From Streptomyces sp. DH5 (GTDB lineage Bacteria > Actinomycetota > Actinomycetes > Streptomycetales > Streptomycetaceae), in assembly GCF_020873915.1 (NCBI RefSeq), contig NZ_JAHWGP010000036.1, positions 21,977 through 85,976 of the forward strand: a stretch of DNA of 64,000 nucleotides. The letters are read 5' to 3'. The stretch's first letter is position 1. The number at the start of each line of letters is the position of its first letter. The translations under genes were made by a program, and so were the position numbers. Under the pieces are notes generated by a model that did no database searches, was not told where the DNA came from, and saw only the letters and a list, made by a program, of their open reading frames with translations. Below are positions 16,569-25,467 of the stretch, piece by piece.

Positions 16569-17453
16569 ATGCACCGGGAAACGACTATCCGGGTCTTCGG
16601 AACCGAACGCATCATCCGTACCGAGCAGGACGGAACCGAGCGGCAGATCGAGGCAGCCCACCAGAGCGCGGTGAAGGCCGCGCTGCAGGAGATGTATGCC
16701 GCCGTCCCCGAGCGCGAAAAGCAGCGCCTGGCTGCGTCGCTGCGCCACCAGGCACAGACGACACGCGACATGACCGAAGCGGCGGCATTGAAAGAGGCCG
16801 CAGCGATCGTGGGGCGGCACAAGTTCACCGTGCCGAAAAGCCGGTGGGCCGAGGTGCGCAGAACCCCGCGGAGGGTCCAGTACACGCTCTCCGCACAGGA
16901 CGTGCTGGACAACCACAGCGGCGTGACGCACGAGTACGTCCAAGACACCCTTCCCGCGCCGGAACCCAGCTCCCCGAAAGCAGCTGAACACGCCGGCCCC
17001 GCACCGAGCAGGACCAAGAAAGGAGGGCCGCCGATGAGCAGTGACCTCACCCCCCGCAACACCAGCACGACGCCCGCCGTGGCCGACGACGACAACCGGT
17101 ACAAGGCCGTCCAGGCCAAGCTGGACAAGCTCGGCAAGGCCATGGACGACGCCACCCTCGAACTCGAGGGACTGCGGCGCAGCATGCAGGCCAACGCCAA
17201 GCACACCGACGGCGTCGCCACGGACATCGAGAACGCCGACCTGGACCCGAAGTTCGTCGGCCTCACCGCCAACGTGGCCACCGCCCTGGACGGCGCCGCC
17301 CGGGAGGTTCGCAAGCTGTCCGACACCGCCCAGGAGACCGCCGACCTCACCCACGAGACCCGGCGCACCCACGCCAAGCTCTACGGCGCCCTGGACGACA
17401 TCCGCTCCAACCGACGCGAGAAGACGCCCAAGCCGGGCTTCTTCAACCGCTGA
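16569..17453 (+). CDS. Transfer-block protein with an internal translation start, 294 aa
   Basis: ATG at 16569 after GAAGGAG. The N-terminal half is basic and helical (HQSAVKAALQEMYAAVPERE). The C-terminal half is a coiled-coil-like region (AVQAKLDKLGKAMDDATLEL, then DLTHETRRTHAKLYGALDDI). At 17034 an in-frame ATG is preceded by AGGAGG at ideal spacing, so a second product of 139 aa covering only the C-terminal half is likely. Lies directly before the translocase gene, separated by a hairpin. Probably an accessory transfer protein; family not recognised. Confidence 0.6.
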   Translation: MHRETTIRVFGTERIIRTEQDGTERQIEAAHQSAVKAALQEMYAAVPEREKQRLAASLRHQAQTTRDMTEAAALKEAAAIVGRHKFTVPKSRWAEVRRTPRRVQYTLSAQDVLDNHSGVTHEYVQDTLPAPEPSSPKAAEHAGPAPSRTKKGGPPMSSDLTPRNTSTTPAVADDDNRYKAVQAKLDKLGKAMDDATLELEGLRRSMQANAKHTDGVATDIENADLDPKFVGLTANVATALDGAAREVRKLSDTAQETADLTHETRRTHAKLYGALDDIRSNRREKTPKPGFFNR

Positions 17454-17474
17454 CCCCACTCCCCCAACCCCGCC

Positions 17475-17507
17475 ACGGGCGGCCCCGCATACCGCGGGGC
17501 CGCCCGT
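17475..17507 (+). terminator. Hairpin before the translocase gene
   Basis: Perfect 14-bp arms ACGGGCGGCCCCGC and complement with a five-base loop, 24 bp upstream of the translocase GTG. Could attenuate read-through into the translocase. Confidence 0.7.
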
Positions 17508-17530
17508 ACTCGTTCTCGAAGGAGAAGCCG

Positions 17531-19672
17531 GTGACCACGCCGCCCAGCGTCGCGCTCGAACGCCTCGCCTACACCCTCGCCGCGCCCGTGCTGGCCGTGG
17601 CCCCGAACGTCTACCCCGACAGCCCCGTCAACTCGGTCGTGCAGCTGGCCGGCGCCGCCGGGGCCGCCGGCATCTTCCTCGCCGCCAAGAGCGACGAGAC
17701 CGGCGCCGGACGCAAGATCCTGCGCTGGACGCCGCTGGTCCTGGCCGCCGCCGTCGACGTCGCCGCCGGACACACAGGCGGCTTCGGCCCGTACTGGCTG
17801 GACGGACTGCTCGCCGCCGGATGGGCAGCGGTCGGCTCCTTCGTGCTGCCCTTCTCCAGGCACACCCGCCGTCGCAACCGCCCCGCGCTCGCCGCCACGG
17901 CCCCGCAGCCGGCGCCCGCCCCGGCCGCGGAGCCGACCGTGGCGCAGCCGGACGACGGAGCGGACACGCTCACCCGCGAGGCACGGATGCTGTGGGAGCG
18001 CGCCGGGATGCCCGCCCGCACCCACGTCGTCAAGGCCACCCGGCACACCGCCATGCGCCACGACCTCACCCTGCTGCTGCGCGCCTCGGAGACCGGGCGG
18101 CCGATCACCGGCCTCTCCCCCGAGATCGTCGGAGCCGCGTTCGGCGTGTCCGCTGCCGACGTCACCCTCGCGGACGTCGCCATCCAACCCGGCCGCCAGG
18201 GCGGACCCGGCTGGATGGAGGCCCTCATCACCCCCGAGGCCAACGCCCGGCGGCGCACCAAGCCGACCGACCAGGAGCGCTGGATCGACCGGGTGGCCGG
18301 CCCCAAGGGCGGCGCCCCCGGCTCCGAGCTGGTCCGCAAGACCCGCGACGATGAGCGCGGGGTGACCTTCTACCGGGCGAAGATGAGCGACTCCACCGAG
18401 TCCCCGCGCATCGACCTGCCCAAGGTCTGCCGGGCGCTGGACCTGCCCGAGGACGACTCCTGCGTGTTCGTCCTCATCGACGGCTCGGAGTTCCTGATCA
18501 GCGCGTTCGACACTCCGCCGCTGTCCGCGATCTTCCCCGCCACCCGCGAGCTGCTCACCCCGGACGCCAAGGGCATGTACGTGTGCGGGTTCACCATCAC
18601 CGGCCAGCCGGTGAAGACGATGGTGTACCAGCACGACAAGAACGCCCCGGCCCACGGCCTCACCCTCGGGGTCAGCCGGTCCGGCAAGACGCAGTTCTTC
18701 GCGATCCACATGGCCGCCCAGTCCCTGGACGGCCAGGTCGTGTGGCTGGGCACCGTCCGCAAGGACGAGAAGACGAGCGTGCTCGGCCGGTACATCGACC
18801 GGCAGGGCTCGAACGCCCTGTGGATGGCCCGCTCCCTGCGGGCGGCGAAGGCACTGTGCGAGATCCGGGCGGACATGCCCTGGCCGCACGACGGCCAGCC
18901 GCACGACTACAAGCCCGGTGATCCACGCTGCCCGTACCGGCAGCTCAACGTCTACGGCGATGAGTTCATGACCGCCGCGCAGGACGCGGACTTCGGCGAG
19001 TTCATCCAGAAGGACGGCGAGGACCTCACGGTCACCGGACTGAAGTACGGGATCGGCTTCAACCCGGCCGGGCAGTCGCCGTTCGCGCACAACGGCTTCT
19101 CCACCGAGATGAAGGACAACCTGCGCCAGAACTCGAGGCCGGTCATCTTCAACATGGGTTCGCCCGGCGCCACCCGCAAGGCGGCGGAGGGCACCATGGA
19201 GAACGCCTACGACGTGCCGACCATCCCGGCCCGCTACTCCCGCAGCGAAGGTTCCGCGATCGAGCGGGCCATGCGCGGCGAGGCCGACCCGGAGAACGGC
19301 GTCTCCACGGGCGGCGTTGCCGTCATCGTCCTCGACAACGGCCGCGCCGTGCTCATGCGGTCGCTGTACGCGGACTTCGACACCGACCTGTCCAACCTGT
19401 TCCCCGACGAGGTCAACCGGCTCACCGACTACGAGATCGCGGAGTTGGAGAAGCGCGGCCTGTGGTTCGACTGGAACGAGCCCGTGCGGCCCGGCGAGTT
19501 CTGGCCCGAGCCCGATGAGGACGACGACGGTGACGGCAAGTCCCGCCGCCGCGGCGGTGGAGGGGGAGGCGGCGGCAAGGGCGGCAGCAAGCGTGGCAGC
19601 CGCCGTTCCGAGCCGCAGGTCGCCTCACCCCGCCAGGCGCTGGAGGCCATCAAGAGCCTCACCGACGCCTGA
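17531..19672 (+). CDS. FtsK/TraB-type conjugative DNA translocase
   Basis: 713 aa from GTG after AGGAGAAG. The first 115 residues contain about four hydrophobic helices (including LVLAAAVDVAAG and LLAAGWAAVGSFVLPF). A soluble linker follows, then the motor domain with Walker A GVSRSGKTQ (about 379-387) and Walker B VYGDEF (about 473). The C-terminus is acidic, then Gly-rich and basic, ending in a short helix that could recognise DNA. Streptomyces TraB proteins are hexameric FtsK-like pumps that move double-stranded DNA between mycelia without nicking. Length and membrane topology fit. A diverged ATPase of another kind is unlikely. Confidence 0.8.
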   Translation: MTTPPSVALERLAYTLAAPVLAVAPNVYPDSPVNSVVQLAGAAGAAGIFLAAKSDETGAGRKILRWTPLVLAAAVDVAAGHTGGFGPYWLDGLLAAGWAAVGSFVLPFSRHTRRRNRPALAATAPQPAPAPAAEPTVAQPDDGADTLTREARMLWERAGMPARTHVVKATRHTAMRHDLTLLLRASETGRPITGLSPEIVGAAFGVSAADVTLADVAIQPGRQGGPGWMEALITPEANARRRTKPTDQERWIDRVAGPKGGAPGSELVRKTRDDERGVTFYRAKMSDSTESPRIDLPKVCRALDLPEDDSCVFVLIDGSEFLISAFDTPPLSAIFPATRELLTPDAKGMYVCGFTITGQPVKTMVYQHDKNAPAHGLTLGVSRSGKTQFFAIHMAAQSLDGQVVWLGTVRKDEKTSVLGRYIDRQGSNALWMARSLRAAKALCEIRADMPWPHDGQPHDYKPGDPRCPYRQLNVYGDEFMTAAQDADFGEFIQKDGEDLTVTGLKYGIGFNPAGQSPFAHNGFSTEMKDNLRQNSRPVIFNMGSPGATRKAAEGTMENAYDVPTIPARYSRSEGSAIERAMRGEADPENGVSTGGVAVIVLDNGRAVLMRSLYADFDTDLSNLFPDEVNRLTDYEIAELEKRGLWFDWNEPVRPGEFWPEPDEDDDGDGKSRRRGGGGGGGGKGGSKRGSRRSEPQVASPRQALEAIKSLTDA

Positions 19673-19692
19673 TCACACCCCATCCATTCCCT

Positions 19693-19724
19693 GGGGCCGG
19701 CCCGCACGAGCGCGGCCGGCCCCA
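19693..19724 (+). terminator. Terminator after the translocase gene
   Basis: Inverted repeat GGGGCCGGCC / GGCCGGCCCC with a CGCACGAGCG loop, 20 bp after the translocase stop. Confidence 0.7.
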
Positions 19725-19754
19725 CCCGACTCCCTCTGAAGGAGCACCACCACC

Positions 19755-19943
19755 GTGGCCCTGTCCATCTCCGCCGCCGCGCTGCTGGGCATCATCGTCG
19801 TCGTCCTGGTCAAGGGCGGCTACGTCCGCGTCGGCTCCGCGCTGGCCTGCACGCTGTTCGGCTTCACCCTCGCCGCGACCGGCCTGGCCCCGACCATCAA
19901 CAGCGGCCTCGCCTCGCTCGCCGGACTGATCTCCAGCCTCTGA
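19755..19943 (+). CDS. Small two-helix membrane protein, 62 aa
   Basis: GTG start after GAAGGAG. Two hydrophobic segments (AALLGIIVVVLVKGG and ALACTLFGFTLAATGLA) joined by a short Arg/Val turn, then a small hydrophobic tail. Proteins of this size follow the translocase on other Streptomyces plasmids, where spd-type membrane proteins aid spread within the mycelium. That role is inferred from position. Confidence 0.65.
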   Translation: MALSISAAALLGIIVVVLVKGGYVRVGSALACTLFGFTLAATGLAPTINSGLASLAGLISSL

Positions 19944-20105
19944 CTACGCCTCCGTCCACGGCGGGTCAGGGGTGTAGTTGAGCCCGTCGCAGAAACGGCA
20001 GTCCCACTCCGCGGGCACTTCCCACTTGTCGACCCAGAAGCCGACCTGCTTGCCCACGAAGTAGTTGTCCCCGCCGCACCATCCGCAATCGAAGACGAAC
20101 TCCAC
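19944..20105 (-). CDS. Small CxxC/CxxC zinc-ribbon-like protein, 53 aa
   Basis: Opposite strand, stop abutting the end of the small membrane protein gene. Read from GTG 20105, which has AAGGGG upstream; the frame is open to 20,219. Two CxxC knuckles (DCGWCGG and DCRFCDG) about 27 residues apart form a plausible zinc ribbon, with aromatic residues between. It breaks the uniform plus-strand order here. Function unknown. Confidence 0.55.
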   Translation of the reverse strand: MEFVFDCGWCGGDNYFVGKQVGFWVDKWEVPAEWDCRFCDGLNYTPDPPWTEA

Positions 20106-20192
20106 TCCAGCCCCTTCCCCGCGCCTGATGGTCCGAGGATGCCCGGGACACGGGTGCGCCGACACCCAAACGCCCACTCCCCCACTACGCAA

Positions 20193-20239
20193 CGCCGAAG
20201 GGCGCCGCCGGAGACCCATCCCGGCGGCGCCCTTCGGCG
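20193..20239 (+). terminator. 19-bp-arm perfect hairpin
   Basis: Arms of 19 bp beginning CGCCGAAGGGCGCC, with a nine-base loop, in the gap between the zinc-ribbon gene and the DUF6197-like gene, ending 18 bp before the latter's ATG. One of the most stable hairpins in the window outside the telomere. Confidence 0.75.
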
Positions 20240-20257
20240 CCCCTGCCTGGAGCCCCG

Positions 20258-20818
20258 ATGTCCCATGCCTCGCTCTCCCCCGCCATAGACCACCACGCCC
20301 CGACCACCCAGCCCGTCCCGGTCGCCGCGCCGCCGGCGGAGCTGACCCTCGAGGAACGCCTCACCCTCGTGGAAGCGGAGATGACCGCGCGCCTGGACGA
20401 AGCGGCCGTCGCCTACGAGGTCAACACCGCGCACATCCCCACCGAGCCCGTGGACCTGGCCGACGTCGTCAGCCTCCCGCTGACCCCGACGCTTCAGCCG
20501 CCGCCAGCCTCCTACACGACCCCGGTCGCCGCCCTTCTACAGCGCGCCCACCACCGGCTGCTCACCGGCGGCTGGTGCTCCGGCGCCCTGGTCGACGAGG
20601 ACGGCGCCCGCTGCATGCTCGGAGCCATCCGAGCCGAGGCCCGCGGCGACAGCGGCCTGGAAGCCGACGCCGCCTCCGTGCTCCTGGACGCGATCCGCCG
20701 CAAGTTCGGCGACGACGTCGACTCCGTGCCGTCCTTCAACGACGCACACGGCTCCAGCCGCGTCCCGATGCGCATGCTCGACCAGGCCGCCAGCCTCGCC
20801 GACGCCCGCGGCCTCTGA
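20258..20818 (+). CDS. DUF6197-like protein
   Basis: 186 aa, ATG 20258. The N-terminal 80 residues are variable and Pro/Ala-rich. About 85-186 matches the DUF6197 pattern: HHRLLTGGWCSGALVDEDG followed by ARCMLGAIRAEA and a C-terminal FNDAHG motif. Two conserved Cys lie in the GWCSG and RCMLG motifs. The family is widespread in streptomycetes and has no assigned function. Confidence 0.7.
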   Translation: MSHASLSPAIDHHAPTTQPVPVAAPPAELTLEERLTLVEAEMTARLDEAAVAYEVNTAHIPTEPVDLADVVSLPLTPTLQPPPASYTTPVAALLQRAHHRLLTGGWCSGALVDEDGARCMLGAIRAEARGDSGLEADAASVLLDAIRRKFGDDVDSVPSFNDAHGSSRVPMRMLDQAASLADARGL

Positions 20819-20936
20819 ACCTCTGTTCCGGACCACCTGCCTCGCACCCGAACCCACGCCGGTCGGGTGCGGGCCAGGCCGTCCGGCCTGCGTACACCGC
20901 CCACCACACCCGCCCGAACAAGGGAGACGCCCCGCC

Positions 20937-21737
20937 ATGCAGTCCGACGACAAGCCCACCAACGGCCAGCCCATCAACGGCCAGCACAACCCGAACTTCC
21001 TCGACCTGCTCAACCAGACGCCCCCGCCGCCCGACGCCAAGCACCGGCCCCGCCCGCAGCGCTTCGCCCGGCTGCGCACCGCGTGGCGGGAGTCCTGGAA
21101 GGAGGGCGGCTTCCTCTACCAGCGGTGGGAGGAACTGTTCCAGGCCCGGCACGCCGGATGGCACGAGATCGCCGTGTGGATCAAAACGGCCGGACTGCTC
21201 GCCGGGCTCAGCCTCATCGTGATGATGGTCGACGCCGCCGGCGACATCGCCTCCGCCACGCTCACGGGCCTCTCCAACGTGCCGGCCACCGGTACCGGTG
21301 ACGGCAGCGGGCTGTGGGGCACGGTCGACCACCCGATCCGGGCGTTCCTCGCCGACCAGGCCGCCCACCTCGCCGTCGCGCCCGCCGCCCTGTACGCGTT
21401 CTGGCAACTGGCCGGACTGCTCGGGCTCATCGGCGGGTTCTTCGGCAACGCCGGCGCTCGCATCGCCTGGACGCTGTGGGGCCTGGCAAGCCTGGCCATG
21501 ATCTGGTCCGCCGCCCCGGCCGGAGGACGCGCCGCCGCGACCGGGCTCGCCGCCCTGATGTGGGCGCTCGCCAGCGCCTTCGCGCTGCGCGGCCTGACCC
21601 TGCGGCCCATCGTTCACAACCATCCGCCGCAGTTCATGCCGCAGTTCAACCCCGAGCTCCACCTGCACGCCACCCTCCCCGCCCCGGCCCCGGCGGGCGA
21701 CGACTTCGACGACAACGTCCACCCGCTCCAGCGCTGA
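20937..21737 (+). CDS. Polytopic membrane protein, SpdB-like by context
   Basis: 266 aa, ATG with AAGGGAG upstream. Residues 1-75 are cytoplasmic and basic. About five hydrophobic helices follow between 80 and 225 (AGLLAGLSLIVMMVDAAGDI, LAVAPAALYAFWQLAG, LGLIGGFFGNAG, AWTLWGLASLAMIW, GLAALMWALASAFAL). The tail is His/Pro-rich. Position in the transfer block resembles spd spread proteins. No enzymatic motif. Confidence 0.65.
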   Translation: MQSDDKPTNGQPINGQHNPNFLDLLNQTPPPPDAKHRPRPQRFARLRTAWRESWKEGGFLYQRWEELFQARHAGWHEIAVWIKTAGLLAGLSLIVMMVDAAGDIASATLTGLSNVPATGTGDGSGLWGTVDHPIRAFLADQAAHLAVAPAALYAFWQLAGLLGLIGGFFGNAGARIAWTLWGLASLAMIWSAAPAGGRAAATGLAALMWALASAFALRGLTLRPIVHNHPPQFMPQFNPELHLHATLPAPAPAGDDFDDNVHPLQR

Positions 21738-21921
21738 CCGCACGCTTCGCACCCGCTGAAGACCTGACGCCCTGCCCGGTCCTCGCCCGCCCCGCACCCA
21801 GGGGCCGGGCGAGGACGGGACAGGCCGCCTGGCCGAACGCACCACCTGCCGCGCCCCGTCGACACCAGCACCCCGTCGACGGGGCGCAGCGCTGCCCACC
21901 GACGACTGGAGGAGATCACTC

Positions 21922-22029
21922 GTGCTCATCCCCCGCCCGCGCCGCCGGATCGGCCGGCCCCGCCCGCAGCGTCCCGGCCCCCGCTACCCGCAGCGCCCCG
22001 ACCGGCTGCCCGGCGCCTGGGGCCGCTGA
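21922..22029 (+). CDS. Tiny Arg/Pro-rich protein, 35 aa
   Basis: GTG start with GGAGGAG upstream; Arg- and Pro-rich throughout (RPRRRIGRPRPQRPGPRY), so strongly basic. Its stop TGA overlaps the next ATG (TGATG), suggesting coupling. Before it, at 21,773-21,823, an imperfect hairpin based on GTCCTCGCCCG ends the membrane-protein gene. Could be a nucleic-acid-binding peptide or only a coupling leader. Confidence 0.45.
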   Translation: MLIPRPRRRIGRPRPQRPGPRYPQRPDRLPGAWGR

Positions 22030-22481
22030 TGCCCAGGAGGCGCAGGAAGCGGCGCCGCGAGATCAAGCGCGTGCCCCGCTCGGACGCGTTCCTGCCGGAG
22101 TTCGATCGCGGCGCGGTCCCCGAAGGACTCGTCACGCGGCGCCAGCTCAGGGACATGGGCCTCAGCCCCGGCGGCAACAACGGTCCGGTTGCGATCCTGC
22201 GCTGCAAGTGGTGCTCGTACCGGCCGCAGTGGTCGTGCAACCACCCCACCCGCGGCTTCCTCCTCCGCGTCGACCTGGCCGTGCCCAAGCGCGTCCCGAC
22301 GCTCGCTCAGGAATGGGCCCTGGACCGGGCCATGGCAGCCCGCCAGACCTGCGGGAGACGGTTCTTCTTCTGCCTCTCGAAGAAGCTCGGCTGTTGCATC
22401 GAGTGCTTCGACGGCACGCCCGTGGACCCCAGCAGCTACCTCGCACCCGTAGCCCTGGCCGCTCACCGGCTGGCCGCGTAA
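22029..22481 (+). CDS. Zinc-binding protein of the RRQ(R)L-motif type
   Basis: 150 aa. Very basic N-terminus, then RRQLRDMGLSPGGN, reminiscent of proteins named for an RRQRL motif in actinomycete plasmids. Cys pairs at LRCKWCSYR and later SCNHP, TCGRR, FFCLSKK and CCIECF could form two metal sites. No catalytic signature. Translationally coupled to the 35-aa gene and closed by a strong hairpin. Confidence 0.55.
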   Translation: MPRRRRKRRREIKRVPRSDAFLPEFDRGAVPEGLVTRRQLRDMGLSPGGNNGPVAILRCKWCSYRPQWSCNHPTRGFLLRVDLAVPKRVPTLAQEWALDRAMAARQTCGRRFFFCLSKKLGCCIECFDGTPVDPSSYLAPVALAAHRLAA

Positions 22482-22485
22482 CGCG

Positions 22486-22520
22486 GGCCCCGTCCCGGCC
22501 ATACAGGCCGGGACGGGGCC
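22486..22520 (+). terminator. Hairpin terminator
   Basis: Perfect 15-bp arms GGCCCCGTCCCGGCC and complement, loop ATACA, 4 bp after the stop. A second inverted repeat (GGGCGGCC/GGCCGCCC) follows at about 22,525-22,560. Confidence 0.8.
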
Positions 22521-22596
22521 GCACCGGGCGGCCGCAGCACCGGCAAAAGGCCGGCCGCCCGCTCCCTCACCCCTTCGAGATCAGGAGAACCCCAGC

Positions 22597-23109
22597 ATGC
22601 ATGCTCACCGTCCCGCCGTCTTCGCCGCCCTGCTCGGACTGACCCGCGCGGCCAGCGCCGTCGGCGATTTCTGGATCCAGGACGACTTCTGTGCCCGGGT
22701 GAAGGGCGCCTCCGACGACCACCCGGTCACCTACGAGGACCCGGCCACGAAGGAGAAGACGACCCACGGCACGGCCGACGGCCGTATGGCCTGCCTGCAC
22801 CACTGCCTGACCTACACGGCCACGCAGGCGATCGTCGCCGGGGCCGGCGCCCGCGCGCTCGGCATCAAGGTCCACCCGGCCGCCGCCGCGGCCGCGCTCG
22901 CCATCTCCTTCACGACCCACTACGCCGCAGACCGACGCGTCCCGGGCAAGGGCCTGCTGGAGCGGCTCGCCACCAAGACCGGCAAGGGCAACCTCTACAA
23001 ACTGGCCTCGCACGGCATGAACGGCGCCTTCCACCTCGACTCCGCCTGGCACCACGGCTGGGAAACGGTCGCCGCCGTGGTCGCCACCACCAAGGCGACC
23101 ACCCGATGA
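22597..23109 (+). CDS. Membrane-associated protein resembling DUF3307
   Basis: 170 aa, ATG after AGGAGAA. The layout (GDFWIQDDFCARVKG near the N-terminus, HHCLTY in the middle, a hydrophobic AAAAAALAISF helix, then THYAADRR) matches the spaced His/Asp pattern of DUF3307 membrane proteins. Possible intramembrane metal site. First gene of a coupled trio (overlap with the next gene is ATGA). Confidence 0.55.
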   Translation: MHAHRPAVFAALLGLTRAASAVGDFWIQDDFCARVKGASDDHPVTYEDPATKEKTTHGTADGRMACLHHCLTYTATQAIVAGAGARALGIKVHPAAAAAALAISFTTHYAADRRVPGKGLLERLATKTGKGNLYKLASHGMNGAFHLDSAWHHGWETVAAVVATTKATTR

Positions 23110-23450
23110 CCAGCCGCACCCGCCTGGACCGCGTACGGGCCTCGCTCGGCATCGCCCAGCTCGCCCTCCAGCAGATCGAGGACGACCTGAACGCCGACGA
23201 CGTCGACGCCCGCGAGCTCGCCGCAATCCTGCGCGAGCTTCAGGAGGACATCGACGTCCCCGGCGGCCTCTTCCCCGCCCTCGCGCAGCTGGTCAGCACC
23301 GCCGCACGGTGGGCGGAGCAGCTCGAGCCCGACCGCGACGGCGATGCCTCCTGTCCCCTGCACGAGGCCGCCGCCCTGCTCACCGACAACGCCGGGCAGC
23401 GCCTGAACTGGGCGGTCCGCTCCCTCGACCCGCAAGGAGACGATGCATGA
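23106..23450 (+). CDS. Hypothetical helical protein, 114 aa
   Basis: ATGA overlap with both neighbours. All-helical, acidic (LALQQIEDDLNADDVDAREL). A single Cys. Probably a structural or adaptor protein of the same small operon as the PNK-like kinase. Family not recognised. Confidence 0.6.
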   Translation: MTSRTRLDRVRASLGIAQLALQQIEDDLNADDVDARELAAILRELQEDIDVPGGLFPALAQLVSTAARWAEQLEPDRDGDASCPLHEAAALLTDNAGQRLNWAVRSLDPQGDDA

Positions 23451-24427
23451 CCTCGGTGCTCTACCCGGACCTGCCCGAGAACGGGCTGATCGTGCTGATC
23501 GGTGCCTCCGGCTCGGGCAAGTCGACGCTGGCCCGCACCTGGCCGGCCTCACAGGTCCTCTCCCTCGACGACCTGCGCGGCACGGTCAGCGACGACCCCG
23601 GCGACCAGGGCGCCACCGGCGACGCCGCCGACGTCCTCAAGCTGACCCTGGAACGCCGGATGGCCCGCAAGCTCAACACGGTCATCGACGCCACCAACGT
23701 CGAACAGAGCGTGCGGGTGGAACTGGTGATGGCCGCCAAGCGGCACGGCATGCCGACCGTCGCGGTCATCGTCGCCACGCCGCTGCCGGTCTGCCTGGAG
23801 CGCCAGGGCCCGCGCCCGGCCAACCGGCGCGTGCCCGAGGACGTCGTCCGCGCCCAGCACCAGGCCATGGTCGCGTCCCATCAGCGGCTCGCGGCCGAAG
23901 GCTTCAACACGGTGGTCTTCGCCGACGCCCTGTACCGGCTGGAGCCGTTCCTGGAGCGGCTCTCGCAGGTGCGGGAGGCCGACCTCGGGTGCGACGGCAG
24001 CGAGGGCCTGGGCGACCTGTGGCTGGCCCGCCGCTTCTTCGGCCCGGAGATCCTGCCGCTGTGGCGGTGGCGGCCGGGCTCGGACCTGGTGACCGGCCGG
24101 GATCGCGTCGCGGAGATCCGCCTCGGTCAGCAGTACCTCACCCTCGCGCTGCGCGAGGACGTCGACGGCGAGGGCGACTTCGGCTTCGACATCTTGCTGC
24201 CGTGCCCCTTCGACCCGGAGTGCGACGGGCAGGCGTGGGCGCCGGCCTACAGCGTCAGCTGCCTGTTCCGGGCGCTGACCGGCGACATGGACAACGACCC
24301 GGACCTCGTCTGCACCGTCCACGGCGACGGCGTGGACCAGGAGGCCGACGACCACGACCTCCAGGACGACGACCCCGAGGGACGCGCCGACCTCGAAGCG
24401 CAGTACGCCGACGCGGTCCGCGCGTGA
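23447..24427 (+). CDS. PNK-like P-loop kinase with C-terminal extension
   Basis: 326 aa, ATG overlapping the previous stop. Walker A GASGSGKST at residues 19-27, LSLDDLRG and VIDATNVEQ motifs, and an Arg-rich lid (NRRVPEDVVRAQ) match the 5'-kinase domain of bacterial polynucleotide kinase/phosphatase. The remaining 130 residues are acidic and lack the phosphatase or ligase motifs of full Pnkp. It may phosphorylate nucleic-acid ends, for example during repair of transferred DNA, or act on a nucleotide-like substrate. Confidence 0.72.
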   Translation: MTSVLYPDLPENGLIVLIGASGSGKSTLARTWPASQVLSLDDLRGTVSDDPGDQGATGDAADVLKLTLERRMARKLNTVIDATNVEQSVRVELVMAAKRHGMPTVAVIVATPLPVCLERQGPRPANRRVPEDVVRAQHQAMVASHQRLAAEGFNTVVFADALYRLEPFLERLSQVREADLGCDGSEGLGDLWLARRFFGPEILPLWRWRPGSDLVTGRDRVAEIRLGQQYLTLALREDVDGEGDFGFDILLPCPFDPECDGQAWAPAYSVSCLFRALTGDMDNDPDLVCTVHGDGVDQEADDHDLQDDDPEGRADLEAQYADAVRA

Positions 24428-24464
24428 GGCGTCCCGCCGTCACGTCGAACAACCCCACCCCACA

Positions 24465-24488
24465 GGGCGCCGGGCACACCCGGCGCCC
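24465..24488 (+). terminator. Hairpin between genes
   Basis: Perfect 10-bp arms GGGCGCCGGG/CCCGGCGCCC with a CACA loop, 28 bp upstream of the next ATG. Confidence 0.65.
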
Positions 24489-24516
24489 GCCGACTTCCCA
24501 GGAAGGACACCCCGTC

Positions 24517-25359
24517 ATGGGCATCACGATCACGAACACGTACGGCACCCCGCACCACGTCAGCGAGGACCACCCGGCCCACGTCACGAGCTGCGACTAC
24601 TACCGGCTGCCCCTCGTCGCCACCATCACCCCCACGACCCCCGGCTACGAGGACATGGTCGACATGCTGCGGGAAAACGGCCACGACACCCGCGACGGGT
24701 ACGGGCTGATCTTCCTGGAGTCCGAGGAATTCTCCGCGACGTACTTCGGGTCGATCGAGCAGATCGAGCAGTACAAGCGCGAGAACACCGACGGCAAGGC
24801 GACCTTCGACGCCTCGCAGGGAGTCCTGTACGCCCAGTGGCCCCACGGCAAGGGCTGGGACACGTTCATCCCCCGCACCTTCTGGAACGTGCAGGCACGC
24901 GGCGGCATCGCGGACGGCGTCGGCCTCGTCACCGCCTTCGCGCACACCGAGACCCCGGGCGCCGAAGTCATCGTCTACGAGTTCGAAGGCAAGTGGCTTC
25001 CCGACAGTGAGCCGGAGCAGCTGGTCACCTACCACTGCACCGCCTGCCACCTGGACACCTTCCACGACAGCGGGCACGTCCACGAGAACACCGGCCCCAG
25101 TAGCCGCCGCTGGGCAGCCCGCCAGGCACGCCAGCACATCATCAGCGCCCACCGGCACGGCGTCGGCGACAAGCACAGCGCCTGCCGTCCCAACAACGGC
25201 GAGATGCTGCGCACCGTGAACGCGCTCGCCCGCGACATGTGGGGCACGACGGGCAACGCCCTGCCGGACACCGACGACGCGTTCTGCGCCACCAAGGGCC
25301 CCTGCTCGATCATCCGCGAGCTGCGTGCCGGAGTCCGCCCGCCCGTCTACCGCGCCTGA
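24517..25359 (+). CDS. Hypothetical protein, 280 aa
   Basis: ATG 24517 after GGAAGG. Two-part: an N-terminal mixed alpha/beta half (CDYYRLPLVATITP, GYGLIFLESEEFSATYFG) and a C-terminal half with Cys/His pairs (YHCTACHLDTFHDSGHVH, then HSACRPNN) that could bind zinc. No membrane segment. A standalone gene between hairpins; family not recognised. Confidence 0.6.
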   Translation: MGITITNTYGTPHHVSEDHPAHVTSCDYYRLPLVATITPTTPGYEDMVDMLRENGHDTRDGYGLIFLESEEFSATYFGSIEQIEQYKRENTDGKATFDASQGVLYAQWPHGKGWDTFIPRTFWNVQARGGIADGVGLVTAFAHTETPGAEVIVYEFEGKWLPDSEPEQLVTYHCTACHLDTFHDSGHVHENTGPSSRRWAARQARQHIISAHRHGVGDKHSACRPNNGEMLRTVNALARDMWGTTGNALPDTDDAFCATKGPCSIIRELRAGVRPPVYRA

Positions 25360-25367
25360 CGGACGCT

Positions 25368-25425
25368 CCGTGCCGCCCCGGCCTCCGTACGACGGAGGCC
25401 GGGGCGGTCGCGGTGGTCCCTCAAG
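25368..25425 (+). promoter_or_regulatory. Conserved leader module, copy 1
   Basis: TGCCGCCCCGG ... CCGGGGCGGTCGCGGTGG then YCCCTCAA; a hairpin with variable inner stem and constant outer stem and 3' flank. The same module, with a different inner stem, precedes the gene at 26,591. The downstream RBS region is also alike in both copies (GAGAG..., then GTCATGCCG), which helped set both starts. Confidence 0.5.
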
Positions 25426-25467
25426 CAGCACAAACCCCGGGACCAGGACCAGAGAGGGATGGACGTC

